A DNA stretch of 64,000 nucleotides, from contig CAVYJC010000002.1 in assembly GCA_963768715.1 (NCBI GenBank), forward strand, positions 1 through 64,000, in the 5' to 3' direction. Shown piece after piece: positions 8,324 through 17,137 of the stretch. The position numbers were made by a program, and so were the translations under genes. Numbering within the stretch: the stretch's first letter is position 1; the number at the start of each line of letters is the position of its first letter. The stretch comes from DATKEJ01 sp963768715. Its GTDB lineage: Bacteria > Bacteroidota > Rhodothermia > Rhodothermales > DATKEJ01. A model generated the notes under the pieces. It made no database searches and was not told the origin of the DNA. It saw only the letters and a list, made by a program, of their open reading frames with translations.

Positions 8324-9712
8324 CTATCGCGGAAGGCGCTCAGGCATGTCGGCTACTACATAGGCCAGAACGGCGAGCGCGGCGACGCAGCGCCCCATTT
8401 CCGCAGGGTCGAGCTTGTCAATCGTATCGGCCGCCGTGTGGTGATACCAGAAATACTGGGACCGATCTACGGCGAGTCCGGCTCCTGGAACGCCCTCGCG
8501 CATGAGCGGACCGATGTCAGCTCCGCCGCCGCCTTGCGTAATTGTCCCCGCCCCAATAGGCGCGAGCAGGTCGCCGATCTCGGTGACGATTGCCATGGCC
8601 TCTTCTGATCCTGAGAACCCGAATCCTGTCGGACTGAACACGCCGGCATCCGACTCGATCGCAAGAATATGATCGTCAACGTGATCTGCCACGGAGTCAC
8701 GATAGGCGCTGCCGCCGCGCGTGCCGTTCTCTTCGTTGGTCCACATGACGACTCTGATCGTTCGCCGGGCGCGGAGGCCCAGCTCCTTCAGAATCCGCAA
8801 CGCCTCCCACGCGGCGAAGGCGCCACCGCCATCGTCCATCGCCCCCTGCCCGACGTCCCACGAATCGATATGTCCTCCCATGACGACAACTTCGTCGGGG
8901 AACTCGGTCCCGCGCAATTCCGCGACAACGTTGCGCGAAGGGGCATCGGGAAGAGTCTGGGCCTGCATAAAGAGGCGTACTTTGGGGGTGATGCCACGCG
9001 CCTGCTCACGCGCAAAATACAGGGCGTCTTCGATCGTTACGGCCGCGCTCGGAATCTTGGGCGTCTCCACATCATAGTACATCGCGCCCGTGTGAGGCGT
9101 CTGCATTGAGAATGGCGTCACCGACCTGACGAGACTGGCCACAGCGCCGACCTTCGCCGCCTCAACGGCGCCCATACCCCGGTAGCGGACGGTCTCACCG
9201 TAAGATGTGAACGGGACGTTGAACAACACGATCTTTCCCGCCGCAGCCGTGGCGTGGTCACGCAAATCCTCAAAACTCGACACGACGAAGATATCGGCTT
9301 CAATGCCTTCGGGCGGTGTGGCGATGCTGCCTCCAAGACCGACCATGGGAATCATCCGCCGCCGCGGGCTGACAATCTCCAGTGACTCTTCTCCGCGAAC
9401 CCAGTGGGGCACCATCACTTTCTGCCCTCGCACGTTGTCAAATTCGTCAAGCTTCATCTTCGCCAGAATCCAGTCAATCGCCTTCTCCAGGCTTTCGGAT
9501 CCCGATAAACGATTGCCGAACCGATCGGTCATTTCGGCGAGCCTTTCGTAAGCCTCACCGTCTCGCGACGCACGATCGATGATTCGCGCCGAACGAGTTC
9601 CATAGGCATCCGCGATGCCGGTATTCGTGTGATGTTCGGTCTCCTGTGCCGCAGCAGCGGTGACGAGAAACGTCAGAAGTCCAAGTGTGGCGAGGTAATG
9701 CAGAGCGCGCAT
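8324..9712 (-). CDS. Secreted M28-family zinc aminopeptidase
   Basis: Probable exported di-zinc peptidase (462 aa). A cleavable signal peptide (MRALHYLATLGLLTFLVTAAAA) is followed by a PA-like insert and the M28 domain. Metal-binding motifs are GGHIDSWDVG, the MDDGGG aspartate, NEENGTRGG (catalytic Glu pair), AIESDAG and a C-terminal YHHTAADT histidine. The open frame extends 54 codons upstream, but that part is unlike protein and the signal peptide fixes the start. It converges with the TldD-like gene with one base between stops, and is divergent from a small membrane ORF. Confidence 0.9.
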   Translation of the reverse strand: MRALHYLATLGLLTFLVTAAAAQETEHHTNTGIADAYGTRSARIIDRASRDGEAYERLAEMTDRFGNRLSGSESLEKAIDWILAKMKLDEFDNVRGQKVMVPHWVRGEESLEIVSPRRRMIPMVGLGGSIATPPEGIEADIFVVSSFEDLRDHATAAAGKIVLFNVPFTSYGETVRYRGMGAVEAAKVGAVASLVRSVTPFSMQTPHTGAMYYDVETPKIPSAAVTIEDALYFAREQARGITPKVRLFMQAQTLPDAPSRNVVAELRGTEFPDEVVVMGGHIDSWDVGQGAMDDGGGAFAAWEALRILKELGLRARRTIRVVMWTNEENGTRGGSAYRDSVADHVDDHILAIESDAGVFSPTGFGFSGSEEAMAIVTEIGDLLAPIGAGTITQGGGGADIGPLMREGVPGAGLAVDRSQYFWYHHTAADTIDKLDPAEMGRCVAALAVLAYVVADMPERLPR

Positions 9713-9840
9713 GATGTTGCGTAAGCTGGTCTGGGTGGCAATCGGATCTTTTCGCAGGCCCCAAGGTACGGGCTTGCGTCCATCATTGAGAAGTTGCCTT
9801 GCGGTCCGAGTCGGGCAAAGCATGGCTCGGAGTGCGCATT

Positions 9841-9999
9841 TTGTCAAATACACACAAACCCTGGTTCGCCGCAATCGCCGTGGCCGTCGCGCTCACGGGT
9901 GTTGTCATGGGCCTGAAATGGCTGACGGTGATCGCCCTCGGTCTGTGGGTCGTGGCGATGATCGTGTTCGGAAGAGGACGGAGGAGGGGGAGTGAATGA
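9841..9999 (+). CDS. Small membrane protein, 52 aa
   Basis: Short ORF from a TTG start: a polar N-terminus (SNTHKPW), two close hydrophobic segments (about residues 8-24 and 28-45) and a positively charged tail (GRGRRRGSE). This is the layout of a small inner-membrane protein. I do not recognise the family. A longer frame begins at 9799 without a hydrophobic start. Its stop codon overlaps the first unit of the GACATCA heptamer array. No good ribosome-binding site is visible, so the start is uncertain. Confidence 0.45.
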   Translation: MSNTHKPWFAAIAVAVALTGVVMGLKWLTVIALGLWVVAMIVFGRGRRRGSE

Positions 10000-10053
10000 C
10001 ATCAGACATCAGACATCAGACATCAGACATCAGATATCAGATATCAGATATCA
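9998..10053. repeat. Heptamer tandem array (GACATCA x5, GATATCA x3)
   Basis: Eight uninterrupted 7-bp units: five exact GACATCA followed by three exact GATATCA, 56 bp in total. It begins inside the stop codon of the small membrane ORF (TGA at 9997-9999). The block structure, with one variant repeated after the other, indicates local duplication after a point change. Confidence 0.9.
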
Positions 10054-10123
10054 AACTTTGTTCGGGCAAAATCGGGTGGCATTTCGTACGTGCACCAACC
10101 GCCCGGCATGTCATCCACCGATG

Positions 10124-10222
10124 TTTGGTGTTTGAAGTTTGGTGTTTGGTGTTAGGATTTGGTGTTTGAAGTTTGGTGTTTGGTGTTAGGTTTTGCTGTT
10201 TGACGTTTGATGTTAGGTGTTA
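10124..10222. repeat. Heptamer array (TTTGGTG) with 34-bp higher-order unit
   Basis: It is built from TTTGGTG, TTTGAAG and TTAGGTG-type heptamers. Positions 10124-10157 and 10158-10191 are two 34-bp blocks identical except for the last base. A third, more diverged block runs to 10222. The array ends 20 bp before the rhamnosidase stop codon and lies 70 bp from the GACATCA array. The 10054-10123 interval between the two arrays shows no feature I can name. Confidence 0.88.
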
Positions 10223-10241
10223 TCGAGTGTCCCGCGACCAC

Positions 10242-13184
10242 TCAATGCACCACAACGAACCTTCTGGAGACGTGCCGTTTGCCGGTGGCGACGACGGCAT
10301 ATGCCCCCGCAGGCAGCCGCGAGGCGTCGATAGTCAGACGATACTGCTCCCCGGGGACGAGATATTGATCCAGCAGGGCGGCCACCCGCTGTCCGACAGA
10401 ATTGAGGATCTCGACCCGCACACGCTGCGCCTCGTCAGCGACGAGCAGGAACTGACCTCGGTCGGTCATAGGATTCGGGTATACGTGTGAGGCCGATAGG
10501 CCTGTCTTCATCGGCACCTCGTAGCTGACGACGTCGCTGTACACGTAGCAGTCGTCGTCCGTTCTGGCCATCACGCGATAAGAGTGAACGCCAGGCATCA
10601 CCTCGTTGATCTTCTGCTCGTAATCCCGTGGTCCGTCTGAGCTGCCGGCCCCCGCAATCGTTCCAATGGACTCAAAGTCCTCATTCAGGCGCTCTTCTAC
10701 GACATAGTTCGTACCTGAAAGCTCTTCCGACGCCTTCCAGCGAATGACGGCGCCGTTCTCTCCAGTCCCCAGCACGTTGACGTCATCGAATTGGGCGGGC
10801 GGCGGCTTGAGATACTCCCAGAACTCCCACTCTCCGGGCTGAACTTCGAAATTGACGTGTGTCAGCGTCATGTCGAGCGGGTTGACGCCGCTTACGCTCG
10901 GCACGCCACTATCGTTCTGCCAGACGATCCGGTCACCTACCTCTATCCTCGAAAGTACTCCCGGTACGAGCGGTACGCCTACCGTCGCTACCGTACCCTC
11001 GGGAATCCGAACGCGCATCCTCAGAGCGGGACTTCTTTCCGCCGGATGGTCGGCTACTTCGACCCGAACCGTCACCATCCCAAATTTCGTCGGAACACCG
11101 GCATCTACCGTACGGAGCGAGCCCATCATGGGGACAATTCGCATCCTGCGGAAGCCGCCTTCCGTCGGCTGAATGCCCGCGACAAACCCGGATAGAAGGC
11201 GAACCGTGCCAGTCCCGAACTGGTGGGCTTTTGAGCCGATGGTCGGATCCCAGAATTCCCAAAGCGTCGAGGTCTCACCCTCGACCATCTGACAATATTG
11301 TTGCTTCATGCGAGCGATGGCGGCATCGGCATCTCCCAGTCGAAAAAGAGCCGCCTCGGCGAAATTCTCCATGTAGGGGCTGGAGTGCATCTGGGTGCGC
11401 AGCAAGTGAATGAGGGGCCCTCGCATCTCGTCCGTCGGAAAGCCGGCAAGGACGGCCAGGGCATTTCCTCGGTCATCCGGTTCACCATACTGGCCCTCCG
11501 TGTGATACCGGTCGCCCGTCCACAGCACCCGGTTGTAGGCCTCCTTGATCTGGTCCATTCGTGCTTTCCATACCGGCAGATCGTCCACTTGACCGGCCAA
11601 CCTTGCCATCTTGACAGCTCCGCTCAATGCCAGGTAGTACCATGCGTTCTCGATCAGCGGCTCGTCGATGTTGACGCCCCAATCGTACCAGTTCCAGTCC
11701 GATTCTCGATGTGCGACCAAGCCGTTTGGCTGCATTTTCCATAGCAGGAGATACGATCGAATCGCCGGGTATAGCGCCCGAATGGTTTCGGCGTCACCAG
11801 TTATGAGGTAATAGTTCCAGATGCCGAGGTCGCCAAAGGAGTAGAGATTGGGCTGCGCCAACTCGAGACCCCAGTCTCCCGGAACGCCTGACAAGAACAC
11901 CCCGTCCGCCCTTCTCCAAGCCTCCAACTCTGACCAGTATTTTTCGAGCAGTGGGTCAATCCGGCGGTCGAACGAGTAGAGTGCGCTCAGGAGCGCGACG
12001 GTGGCGTCGCCGGTCCCCTGCTTCCGCTCACGGTCCGGCGTCTCCATCAAGTATCCCCTCATGGAAAGGGCAATGGTCCGACGCGCTTTGATCCAGAGGC
12101 GATCGAGGAAGTCGTCACTAGAAGTAAACCAGCCTTCGAAATCCGCGTCGTAGCTGGTCTCTCTGTATTTCACGTCGAGAACGCGAACTCCCGCCGGGAA
12201 ATGGTAACGAACCGCCTCGCCACTCATCCACGCGGGAGTTTCGAATTCCTGTTCGCCCGACCGCGTGATGTATTCGCTACGAACCGAGTAGATCTTGGTA
12301 ACCCTGTCGATGCTGAGGGTGTAATACTGGTCGGTGCGCATATCGATGGTCATCCCCTCGGGCGCCTCGATGCGGAAATAGGGCGTCACCTGCGCGGCGT
12401 ATGGAAGCTTGACGACGAGCGTATCTCCCGTCGACTCGTACGGGAGGGCCGGAGCATCCTCATACGGCTGCAGCCCCGAGTCGCGCAACTGGGGGATCAG
12501 CCGATCATAAAGGCGGTGCCAGGGACCTCCCGGTGGACGGCCCTGCACCACGGCGGCCGGCCATGACCCGGCATCGAAATTCGGGTTCATCCAGCCCGGC
12601 ATGCCGTTTCGGGCATCGAATTCGACGTTGTATTCCGACAATCGATGGTTGGGAACCGGAGCGTCCGTCCAACCGAACGCGGGATGCCTCCGTGCCTTCC
12701 AGCTGCCGTCGCTCTTGAGCAGCATCCCATCGATATTCGCTTCAAAAAGCAGTCCGCCCTTCCCACTGTCCACGTGCGAAAAGGCGCTTCGTCCCCAATA
12801 CCAGACGAGTACCGCGACCGTATTCGTGCCCGCCTCGAGATAATCGGCAAGATCGACTACGTCGTAATAGGTATCCGACGGCGTCGGTCCACGTTTCAGG
12901 CCGCCATCTCTGACGACCATCTGACCGTTGACCCAAAGCCAATACTTGGAATCGACGGCGATATTCGCGATCGCCTCCGCCGGCTTGTCGCTCAGATCAA
13001 AGGTCTTGCGAAAGCTCATCCACGCATTGCCGTACGGTTCACCCGAACGCCATATCCAGTCGGCACTCCAATCGCGCTTTTCCGGACTGGCAAACTGACC
13101 GAACGCATCGGATACGAGTCCCACGCAAAGGAGGAGCACCGCCGGCAGAACCGGAAAGCGTAGCATTCGGAGTCGTCGATTCAT
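10242..13184 (-). CDS. Secreted GH78-type alpha-L-rhamnosidase with T9SS sorting domain
   Basis: Large exported glycoside hydrolase (980 aa). A signal peptide (about residues 1-30) is followed by a beta-sandwich region with WIWRSGEP and WLWVNGQMVVRDG (GH78 N-terminal type). The (alpha/alpha)6 catalytic region contains ETPDRERKQGTGDA near residue 383, the GH78 acid/base region, then a beta-sandwich and a short Fn3-like segment. The last 80 residues, starting VYPNPMTDRGQF, form a type A Por-secretion sorting domain, implying export through T9SS and surface anchoring or release. Likely role: removing rhamnose from plant or bacterial glycans; the exact substrate is not readable. It lies 18 bp downstream of the M23 gene on the same strand. 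Confidence 0.85.
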   Translation of the reverse strand: MNRRLRMLRFPVLPAVLLLCVGLVSDAFGQFASPEKRDWSADWIWRSGEPYGNAWMSFRKTFDLSDKPAEAIANIAVDSKYWLWVNGQMVVRDGGLKRGPTPSDTYYDVVDLADYLEAGTNTVAVLVWYWGRSAFSHVDSGKGGLLFEANIDGMLLKSDGSWKARRHPAFGWTDAPVPNHRLSEYNVEFDARNGMPGWMNPNFDAGSWPAAVVQGRPPGGPWHRLYDRLIPQLRDSGLQPYEDAPALPYESTGDTLVVKLPYAAQVTPYFRIEAPEGMTIDMRTDQYYTLSIDRVTKIYSVRSEYITRSGEQEFETPAWMSGEAVRYHFPAGVRVLDVKYRETSYDADFEGWFTSSDDFLDRLWIKARRTIALSMRGYLMETPDRERKQGTGDATVALLSALYSFDRRIDPLLEKYWSELEAWRRADGVFLSGVPGDWGLELAQPNLYSFGDLGIWNYYLITGDAETIRALYPAIRSYLLLWKMQPNGLVAHRESDWNWYDWGVNIDEPLIENAWYYLALSGAVKMARLAGQVDDLPVWKARMDQIKEAYNRVLWTGDRYHTEGQYGEPDDRGNALAVLAGFPTDEMRGPLIHLLRTQMHSSPYMENFAEAALFRLGDADAAIARMKQQYCQMVEGETSTLWEFWDPTIGSKAHQFGTGTVRLLSGFVAGIQPTEGGFRRMRIVPMMGSLRTVDAGVPTKFGMVTVRVEVADHPAERSPALRMRVRIPEGTVATVGVPLVPGVLSRIEVGDRIVWQNDSGVPSVSGVNPLDMTLTHVNFEVQPGEWEFWEYLKPPPAQFDDVNVLGTGENGAVIRWKASEELSGTNYVVEERLNEDFESIGTIAGAGSSDGPRDYEQKINEVMPGVHSYRVMARTDDDCYVYSDVVSYEVPMKTGLSASHVYPNPMTDRGQFLLVADEAQRVRVEILNSVGQRVAALLDQYLVPGEQYRLTIDASRLPAGAYAVVATGKRHVSRRFVVVH

Positions 13185-13202
13185 CTCTGTCAGGAAGCCC
13201 GG

Positions 13203-14951
13203 CTATCTGGAGAAGGATGCTTCGTAGGTCGCAACGTTTCCAACTCCGTCGGTGACTCTCACTTGAAGTTCGTGTTTGCCAGGCCGGACATGATCGTCAA
13301 ACTCATAAATCATCATGCCGGTCTTCGCATCCAGTGAAAAAAGCACCCACTTGCCATCGACATAACCGTCGTAGGATCGGACTCCCGTCTCTGCATCGGA
13401 TATGCGGAAACGGATGTTCGACGATCGGCGCATGTTTTGCCCGTCTCGAATGTTGATCGGACGAATCCTCGGATCGACAGAATCTGCTGAAACGTAGTAG
13501 GTCCCCAGTGAGCGGACCGAAGCCGAAACCCAGCCTTCGCGATACTTTGCCGGGACATAGGAGGTCTTCCCGTCCTCGTTTACGTAGCCGAGCACGACGA
13601 CTTTCTTGTACGCGGTCGGCACACTCGCTCGAATCGATAGATCAAACCTCGAGTGAACGGGTGTGTATGGATCATGGAGAGAATACCGGGACGAGAACGA
13701 CTCCGCGTCGCCCGGTCCGCTGTCGTATTCAAAATCGAAATCATCGTAGAAAGCGTTCGCGTCAAAGTCGGCTTTTACTCCGTCGACCTCGAGCGCGAAC
13801 GGCTGGCCGCTCACGACGTGGCGGGCCGGCTCGGAAGCCGACGCTTCCACGACAGGGTTTACGGCAACCCCGGTCACACTGAATGACATCGTGGCCTTGT
13901 TTCCGGCAACGTCGGCGACCTCGTAAGAGAACTCGGTCGTCGTCCCCGGTTTCATTTGGACGATGCCGCTGTTCTTAGCGATCGGATACGACGGGAGCTT
14001 GTTTCCCGGCAGCAGGTAGCTCCGTTGCACCCACCGATTGTTTCGGACGCGTTCGGCATAATCGACGTGGGCGTTTATGTAGCGCGTAGCAGAGAAGCTG
14101 AATTTCTCAGCCTGATATTCGAAGATGGGCTTCCCGTCTTTCGACAGCGTTACGGTGTACGGTCCGAGCCGTGAACCCGAGCCGTCGTGGGTGTCCCTCG
14201 CTTCGATCCCGAACGCGATGTTACCCGACGCTTTGATTCCCGCAAGACCCGACGGACTGTAGCGGCCACCGCCCCCCGAGACGAGGATAATCCCTGGATC
14301 GCCCCGCGTCACGGTGGTAGTCTTGCCGTTTGTGAACCGGATCTCGGCGCGCGACCGGTCGTCGAGCGCGTAGACCTTGATGTGCCGAATCTGCGGCGAC
14401 TGCGTGTCCGCCACCCGAATACCGAAAAGGAGCGGATTGATCGGCCATTCCGTGGCCGAATCTCTGATCTCAAAATGGAGATGCGGCCCCCCCGTACTTC
14501 CGGTATTGCCTGAAATCGCGATGACCTCTCCCTTCTTGACTGGGAAACGACCGGCCTCGGGAAAGAGATCGACGGCGAAGGACTTCCGTGCGTATTCCTC
14601 GTTCCGAACATAGGCTTCGATCTCAGACGAAAAATTGCGCAGGTGCGCATAGACCGTCGTGAATCCGTTCGGATGTCGGACATAGAGTGCATTGCCGAAT
14701 CCGGACGGTGACACATTCACGCGAACGATCTGCCCGTCGGCAGCCGCGTACACACGATACCCCTGCCTGCCATTCGTCTTGATGTCCAGCCCGGAGTGAA
14801 AATGGCCGGAGCGCAGTTCCTGGAACGAGCCCGCCAGCAGTATTGGAATACCTATCGGGGATCGAAAGTAGTCCTTCGGATACGGACCTCCCTTGATCGT
14901 CATACCGCACAGAACGGCTATAGTTATCGCAGCGGTTATTCGATTCATCAC
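13203..14951 (-). CDS. Exported M23-family (LytM-type) metallopeptidase
   Basis: Periplasmic or secreted 582-aa protein. A short signal peptide leads directly into a LytM/peptidase_M23 domain with zinc ligands in GHFHSGLDI (H52, D56) and HLHFE (H157, H159). A long C-terminal portion (about 180-582) with beta-rich, Ig-like character follows and lacks a recognised catalytic motif. The HxxxD and HxH pattern is complete, so the domain could be active as an endopeptidase on peptidoglycan cross-links. It is the first gene of a minus-strand pair with the rhamnosidase. Its upstream region is shared divergently with hsp20. Confidence 0.85.
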   Translation of the reverse strand: MMNRITAAITIAVLCGMTIKGGPYPKDYFRSPIGIPILLAGSFQELRSGHFHSGLDIKTNGRQGYRVYAAADGQIVRVNVSPSGFGNALYVRHPNGFTTVYAHLRNFSSEIEAYVRNEEYARKSFAVDLFPEAGRFPVKKGEVIAISGNTGSTGGPHLHFEIRDSATEWPINPLLFGIRVADTQSPQIRHIKVYALDDRSRAEIRFTNGKTTTVTRGDPGIILVSGGGGRYSPSGLAGIKASGNIAFGIEARDTHDGSGSRLGPYTVTLSKDGKPIFEYQAEKFSFSATRYINAHVDYAERVRNNRWVQRSYLLPGNKLPSYPIAKNSGIVQMKPGTTTEFSYEVADVAGNKATMSFSVTGVAVNPVVEASASEPARHVVSGQPFALEVDGVKADFDANAFYDDFDFEYDSGPGDAESFSSRYSLHDPYTPVHSRFDLSIRASVPTAYKKVVVLGYVNEDGKTSYVPAKYREGWVSASVRSLGTYYVSADSVDPRIRPINIRDGQNMRRSSNIRFRISDAETGVRSYDGYVDGKWVLFSLDAKTGMMIYEFDDHVRPGKHELQVRVTDGVGNVATYEASFSR

Positions 14952-15186
14952 TTTGCGCCTAGCGCCTCCAAACGCGCCCTTCTTTTCCTGCCCAGCGGCA
15001 TCATTGCGTCACCGGCCAATATAACCCGGCAGGCCTCAACGAGGTCCCGTCGATACTGCCATCGCGACAGAAAGCCCAAGGCAATCCGCGATATGGATTG
15101 TCAATTCGTCGCGCGCTGTCCGACAAAGCGTCGGTTATTGTCAGCGCGTCAGCCGCTTCTTTGCCGTTTCGTCACGGTATACGATG

Positions 15187-15201
15187 TGGCACGACGCTTG
15201 C
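15187..15201 (+). promoter_or_regulatory. Sigma-54 (RpoN) type -24/-12 promoter for hsp20
   Basis: TGGCACGACGCTTGC matches the RpoN consensus TGGCAC-N5-TTGC exactly, with the invariant GG and GC separated by 10 bases. Transcription would start near 15213, giving a leader of about 75 nt before the Hsp20 ATG. Upstream (about 15115-15155) is the imperfect repeat GTCCGACAAAGCGTCGG and related TTGTC elements, where an enhancer-binding activator could bind. The -24/-12 match is directly visible; activator identity is unknown. Confidence 0.7.
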
Positions 15202-15287
15202 GGCATACATGAGTAAATATTTGCCCGCTTGACGGGCCGATTCATAAGACTGACATGATGAACAAACTGCCTCCTGGAGGTGATACC

Positions 15288-15725
15288 ATGACTAAACTCG
15301 TTCGCTATTCGCCATTTGGAGTTCGCTCGCCGCTGTGGAACGACTGGAATCGTTTCTTCGATGAGTTTCTCCCCGTGAACACGGAATCCGACACGCCGAC
15401 CACTTGGACGCCCCGCGTCGATCTCTCAGAAACCGAAAGCGACTTCGTCATCGCTCTCGACCTTCCGGGACTGAAGAAAGAGGACGTCACGATCAACTTT
15501 GAAAGTGACATGCTGACGATTTCCGGGGAACGGCGCGAAGAGTCGACCCGCGAAGACGTGAACTACTACCGGACCGAGCGCTTCTACGGACGCTTCTCGC
15601 GGTCGTTCACGTTTCCAAAGTCCGTCGACATCGATAAGATCGACGCCGGATTTGAAGACGGCGTGCTGACGATCAAAGTGCCGAAGGCGGCCGAAAGCAA
15701 GCCGCGCAAGATCCAGATCAAGTAA
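15288..15725 (+). CDS. Small heat-shock protein, Hsp20/alpha-crystallin family
   Basis: ATP-independent cytoplasmic holdase of 145 aa. An N-terminal region carries the aromatic motif RSPLWNDWNRFFDEF. The alpha-crystallin domain (about 45-135) includes VDLSETESDFVIALDLPGLKKEDV, and the C-terminal anchoring region holds GVLTIKVPK. The start is set by a strong CTGGAGGTGAT ribosome site 8 bases before ATG 15288; an earlier in-frame ATG at 15255 lacks one. It appears monocistronic: preceded by a sigma-54-type promoter and followed by a strong terminator. Confidence 0.95.
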   Translation: MTKLVRYSPFGVRSPLWNDWNRFFDEFLPVNTESDTPTTWTPRVDLSETESDFVIALDLPGLKKEDVTINFESDMLTISGERREESTREDVNYYRTERFYGRFSRSFTFPKSVDIDKIDAGFEDGVLTIKVPKAAESKPRKIQIK

Positions 15726-15746
15726 TCGAGCGCGCACTGACGCCGA

Positions 15747-15780
15747 AATCCCCGGACGATGACCGTCCGGGGATTTTTTT
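15747..15780 (+). terminator. Rho-independent terminator after hsp20
   Basis: A perfect 12-bp stem, AATCCCCGGACG (15747-15758) with CGTCCGGGGATT (15764-15775), encloses a 5-base loop and is followed by a run of T to 15780. It is placed 22 bp after the Hsp20 stop. The minus-strand creatininase-family gene converges on it. Confidence 0.93.
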
Positions 15781-15829
15781 GCCTCGACGTTACGGCATTG
15801 CCAAGCCTGACGACCGTGGATCGAAACGA

Positions 15830-16591
15830 TCAGACGTACAGATCCTCCAGCGGGCACGAGGCCAGATCGACGAGAAACGAAGCCAGCTTCTCGCAAACGT
15901 CGGCCAGGTAGCGTTCTCCCTTTTCGGCGCTCGATGCGGCGGGATTGCCCACACCTGTGTCATCGGTGACCCGGCTCCACTCCCGTTGAGCCGAGACCCA
16001 GCCCTCGGCCAAGCCGCGAACCGAGAACTTTCTAGCTTCGCCCGATCCGGCTTCGGATAGCGGGGTGACAAGACCGGGCTGGAGGTGCATGATGGCGCTC
16101 GTCTCCATTTCTCCTGCATGGTCTCCCGGCTCGTCGAAATAGGGGGCAGGATCGATAACCTGGTACCAGTTCGTCGAGCACATGAAGACATCCGGCACAT
16201 CCGCCTGCAACTCCCGAAGCATCTGTTTGAAGTCGTTGCCACCGTGTCCGTTCATCACGACGAATTTTGGGACGCCCGCCCTTGCGAGCGTGTCGACGAT
16301 GTCCCCGAGCACCACGGCCTGCGTACTCGGACGCATGTTCATGTCGAGCTTGATGTCGAGTTGACCCGTGTTGACCCCGTACGGAATCGTCGGCAGCACG
16401 ATGACGCGTGCCCCATGATCCCACGCGAGCCGGGCCGCTTCCGCCGCAATAGCATCGCACTCGTACACGTCCGTTCCGTACGGCAGGTGGTAGTTGTGCG
16501 CCTCGGTCGCCCCCCAAGGCTGGATTGCTACTTCATAGTGCGTTTCCTGAACAAGCCGCCAGTTCGTTTCAGCCAGTATATAAGGTCGCAT
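15830..16591 (-). CDS. Creatininase-family amidohydrolase
   Basis: Metal-dependent hydrolase of the creatininase/MftE fold, about 253 aa. Metal-binding and active-site segments are QPWGATEAHNYHLPYGTD (Glu, His and Asp ligands), VMNGHGGND, and DHAGEMETS with the ligand glutamate. The family covers creatinine amidohydrolase, formamide hydrolases of riboflavin/F420 synthesis and mycofactocin maturase; nothing nearby decides among these. The ATG before RPYILAETNW is chosen because homology begins there. In-frame starts at 16618 and 16648 would add 9 or 19 unlikely residues. Confidence 0.88.
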   Translation of the reverse strand: MRPYILAETNWRLVQETHYEVAIQPWGATEAHNYHLPYGTDVYECDAIAAEAARLAWDHGARVIVLPTIPYGVNTGQLDIKLDMNMRPSTQAVVLGDIVDTLARAGVPKFVVMNGHGGNDFKQMLRELQADVPDVFMCSTNWYQVIDPAPYFDEPGDHAGEMETSAIMHLQPGLVTPLSEAGSGEARKFSVRGLAEGWVSAQREWSRVTDDTGVGNPAASSAEKGERYLADVCEKLASFLVDLASCPLEDLYV

Positions 16592-16711
16592 AGTCGCTTT
16601 GTCGTCTGTTTTCTTCATGATTCTGGAAGATGGTGAACCAACGGACAAATGTGAAGCGCCGAACTGAAACCGACACCCTATCTTCGTTGAGGTTATGATT
16701 CAGGCATTCAA

Positions 16712-17128
16712 ATGGTCTATAGAGAAGATATCCGTGTCCGCACAACCGGACACCGACACCTGCAGGATTTGACAGGGACGGTCGAGGAAGTCGTGACACG
16801 ATCGGGAATCAACGACGGGTTGGCAAACGTGTTCAACGTCGGAAGTACGGCATCAATTGGAACGATCGAGTTCGAGCCGGGGCTGTCAGACGATCTTCCA
16901 GAACTGCTGGATCGGCTGATCCCTCCCAGTAGAGAATACGGTCATGAACAAATGTGGCATGACGGGAACGGACACTCGCACCTGCAGGCAACCTGGCTGG
17001 GCCCCTCCCTTACGGTCCCTGTCTCGGGCGGCCGGCTTGTCCTGGGGACCTGGCAGCAGATCTTTCATCTGGAATGCGACGTCAAGGGCAGAGATCGGCG
17101 CATCATCGTGACCGTCACGGGAGACTGA
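16712..17128 (+). CDS. YjbQ/UPF0047 family protein
   Basis: A 138-aa single-domain protein of the secondary thiamine-phosphate synthase enzyme family (UPF0047, E. coli YjbQ). The conserved EYGHEQMWHDGNGHSHLQATWLGPSLTVPV-type region (about 75-105) carries the characteristic histidines. The family has weak thiamin-phosphate synthase activity in E. coli; its real role is unsettled. No SD precedes the ATG. It is 9 bp upstream of radA, so the two are probably co-transcribed. Confidence 0.88.
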   Translation: MVYREDIRVRTTGHRHLQDLTGTVEEVVTRSGINDGLANVFNVGSTASIGTIEFEPGLSDDLPELLDRLIPPSREYGHEQMWHDGNGHSHLQATWLGPSLTVPVSGGRLVLGTWQQIFHLECDVKGRDRRIIVTVTGD

Positions 17129-17137
17129 CAAGCAGCG

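Noticed and set aside
9998..10222. Possible CRISPR array
   Set aside because: Units are 7 bp, contiguous and without spacers; no cas genes in the window.
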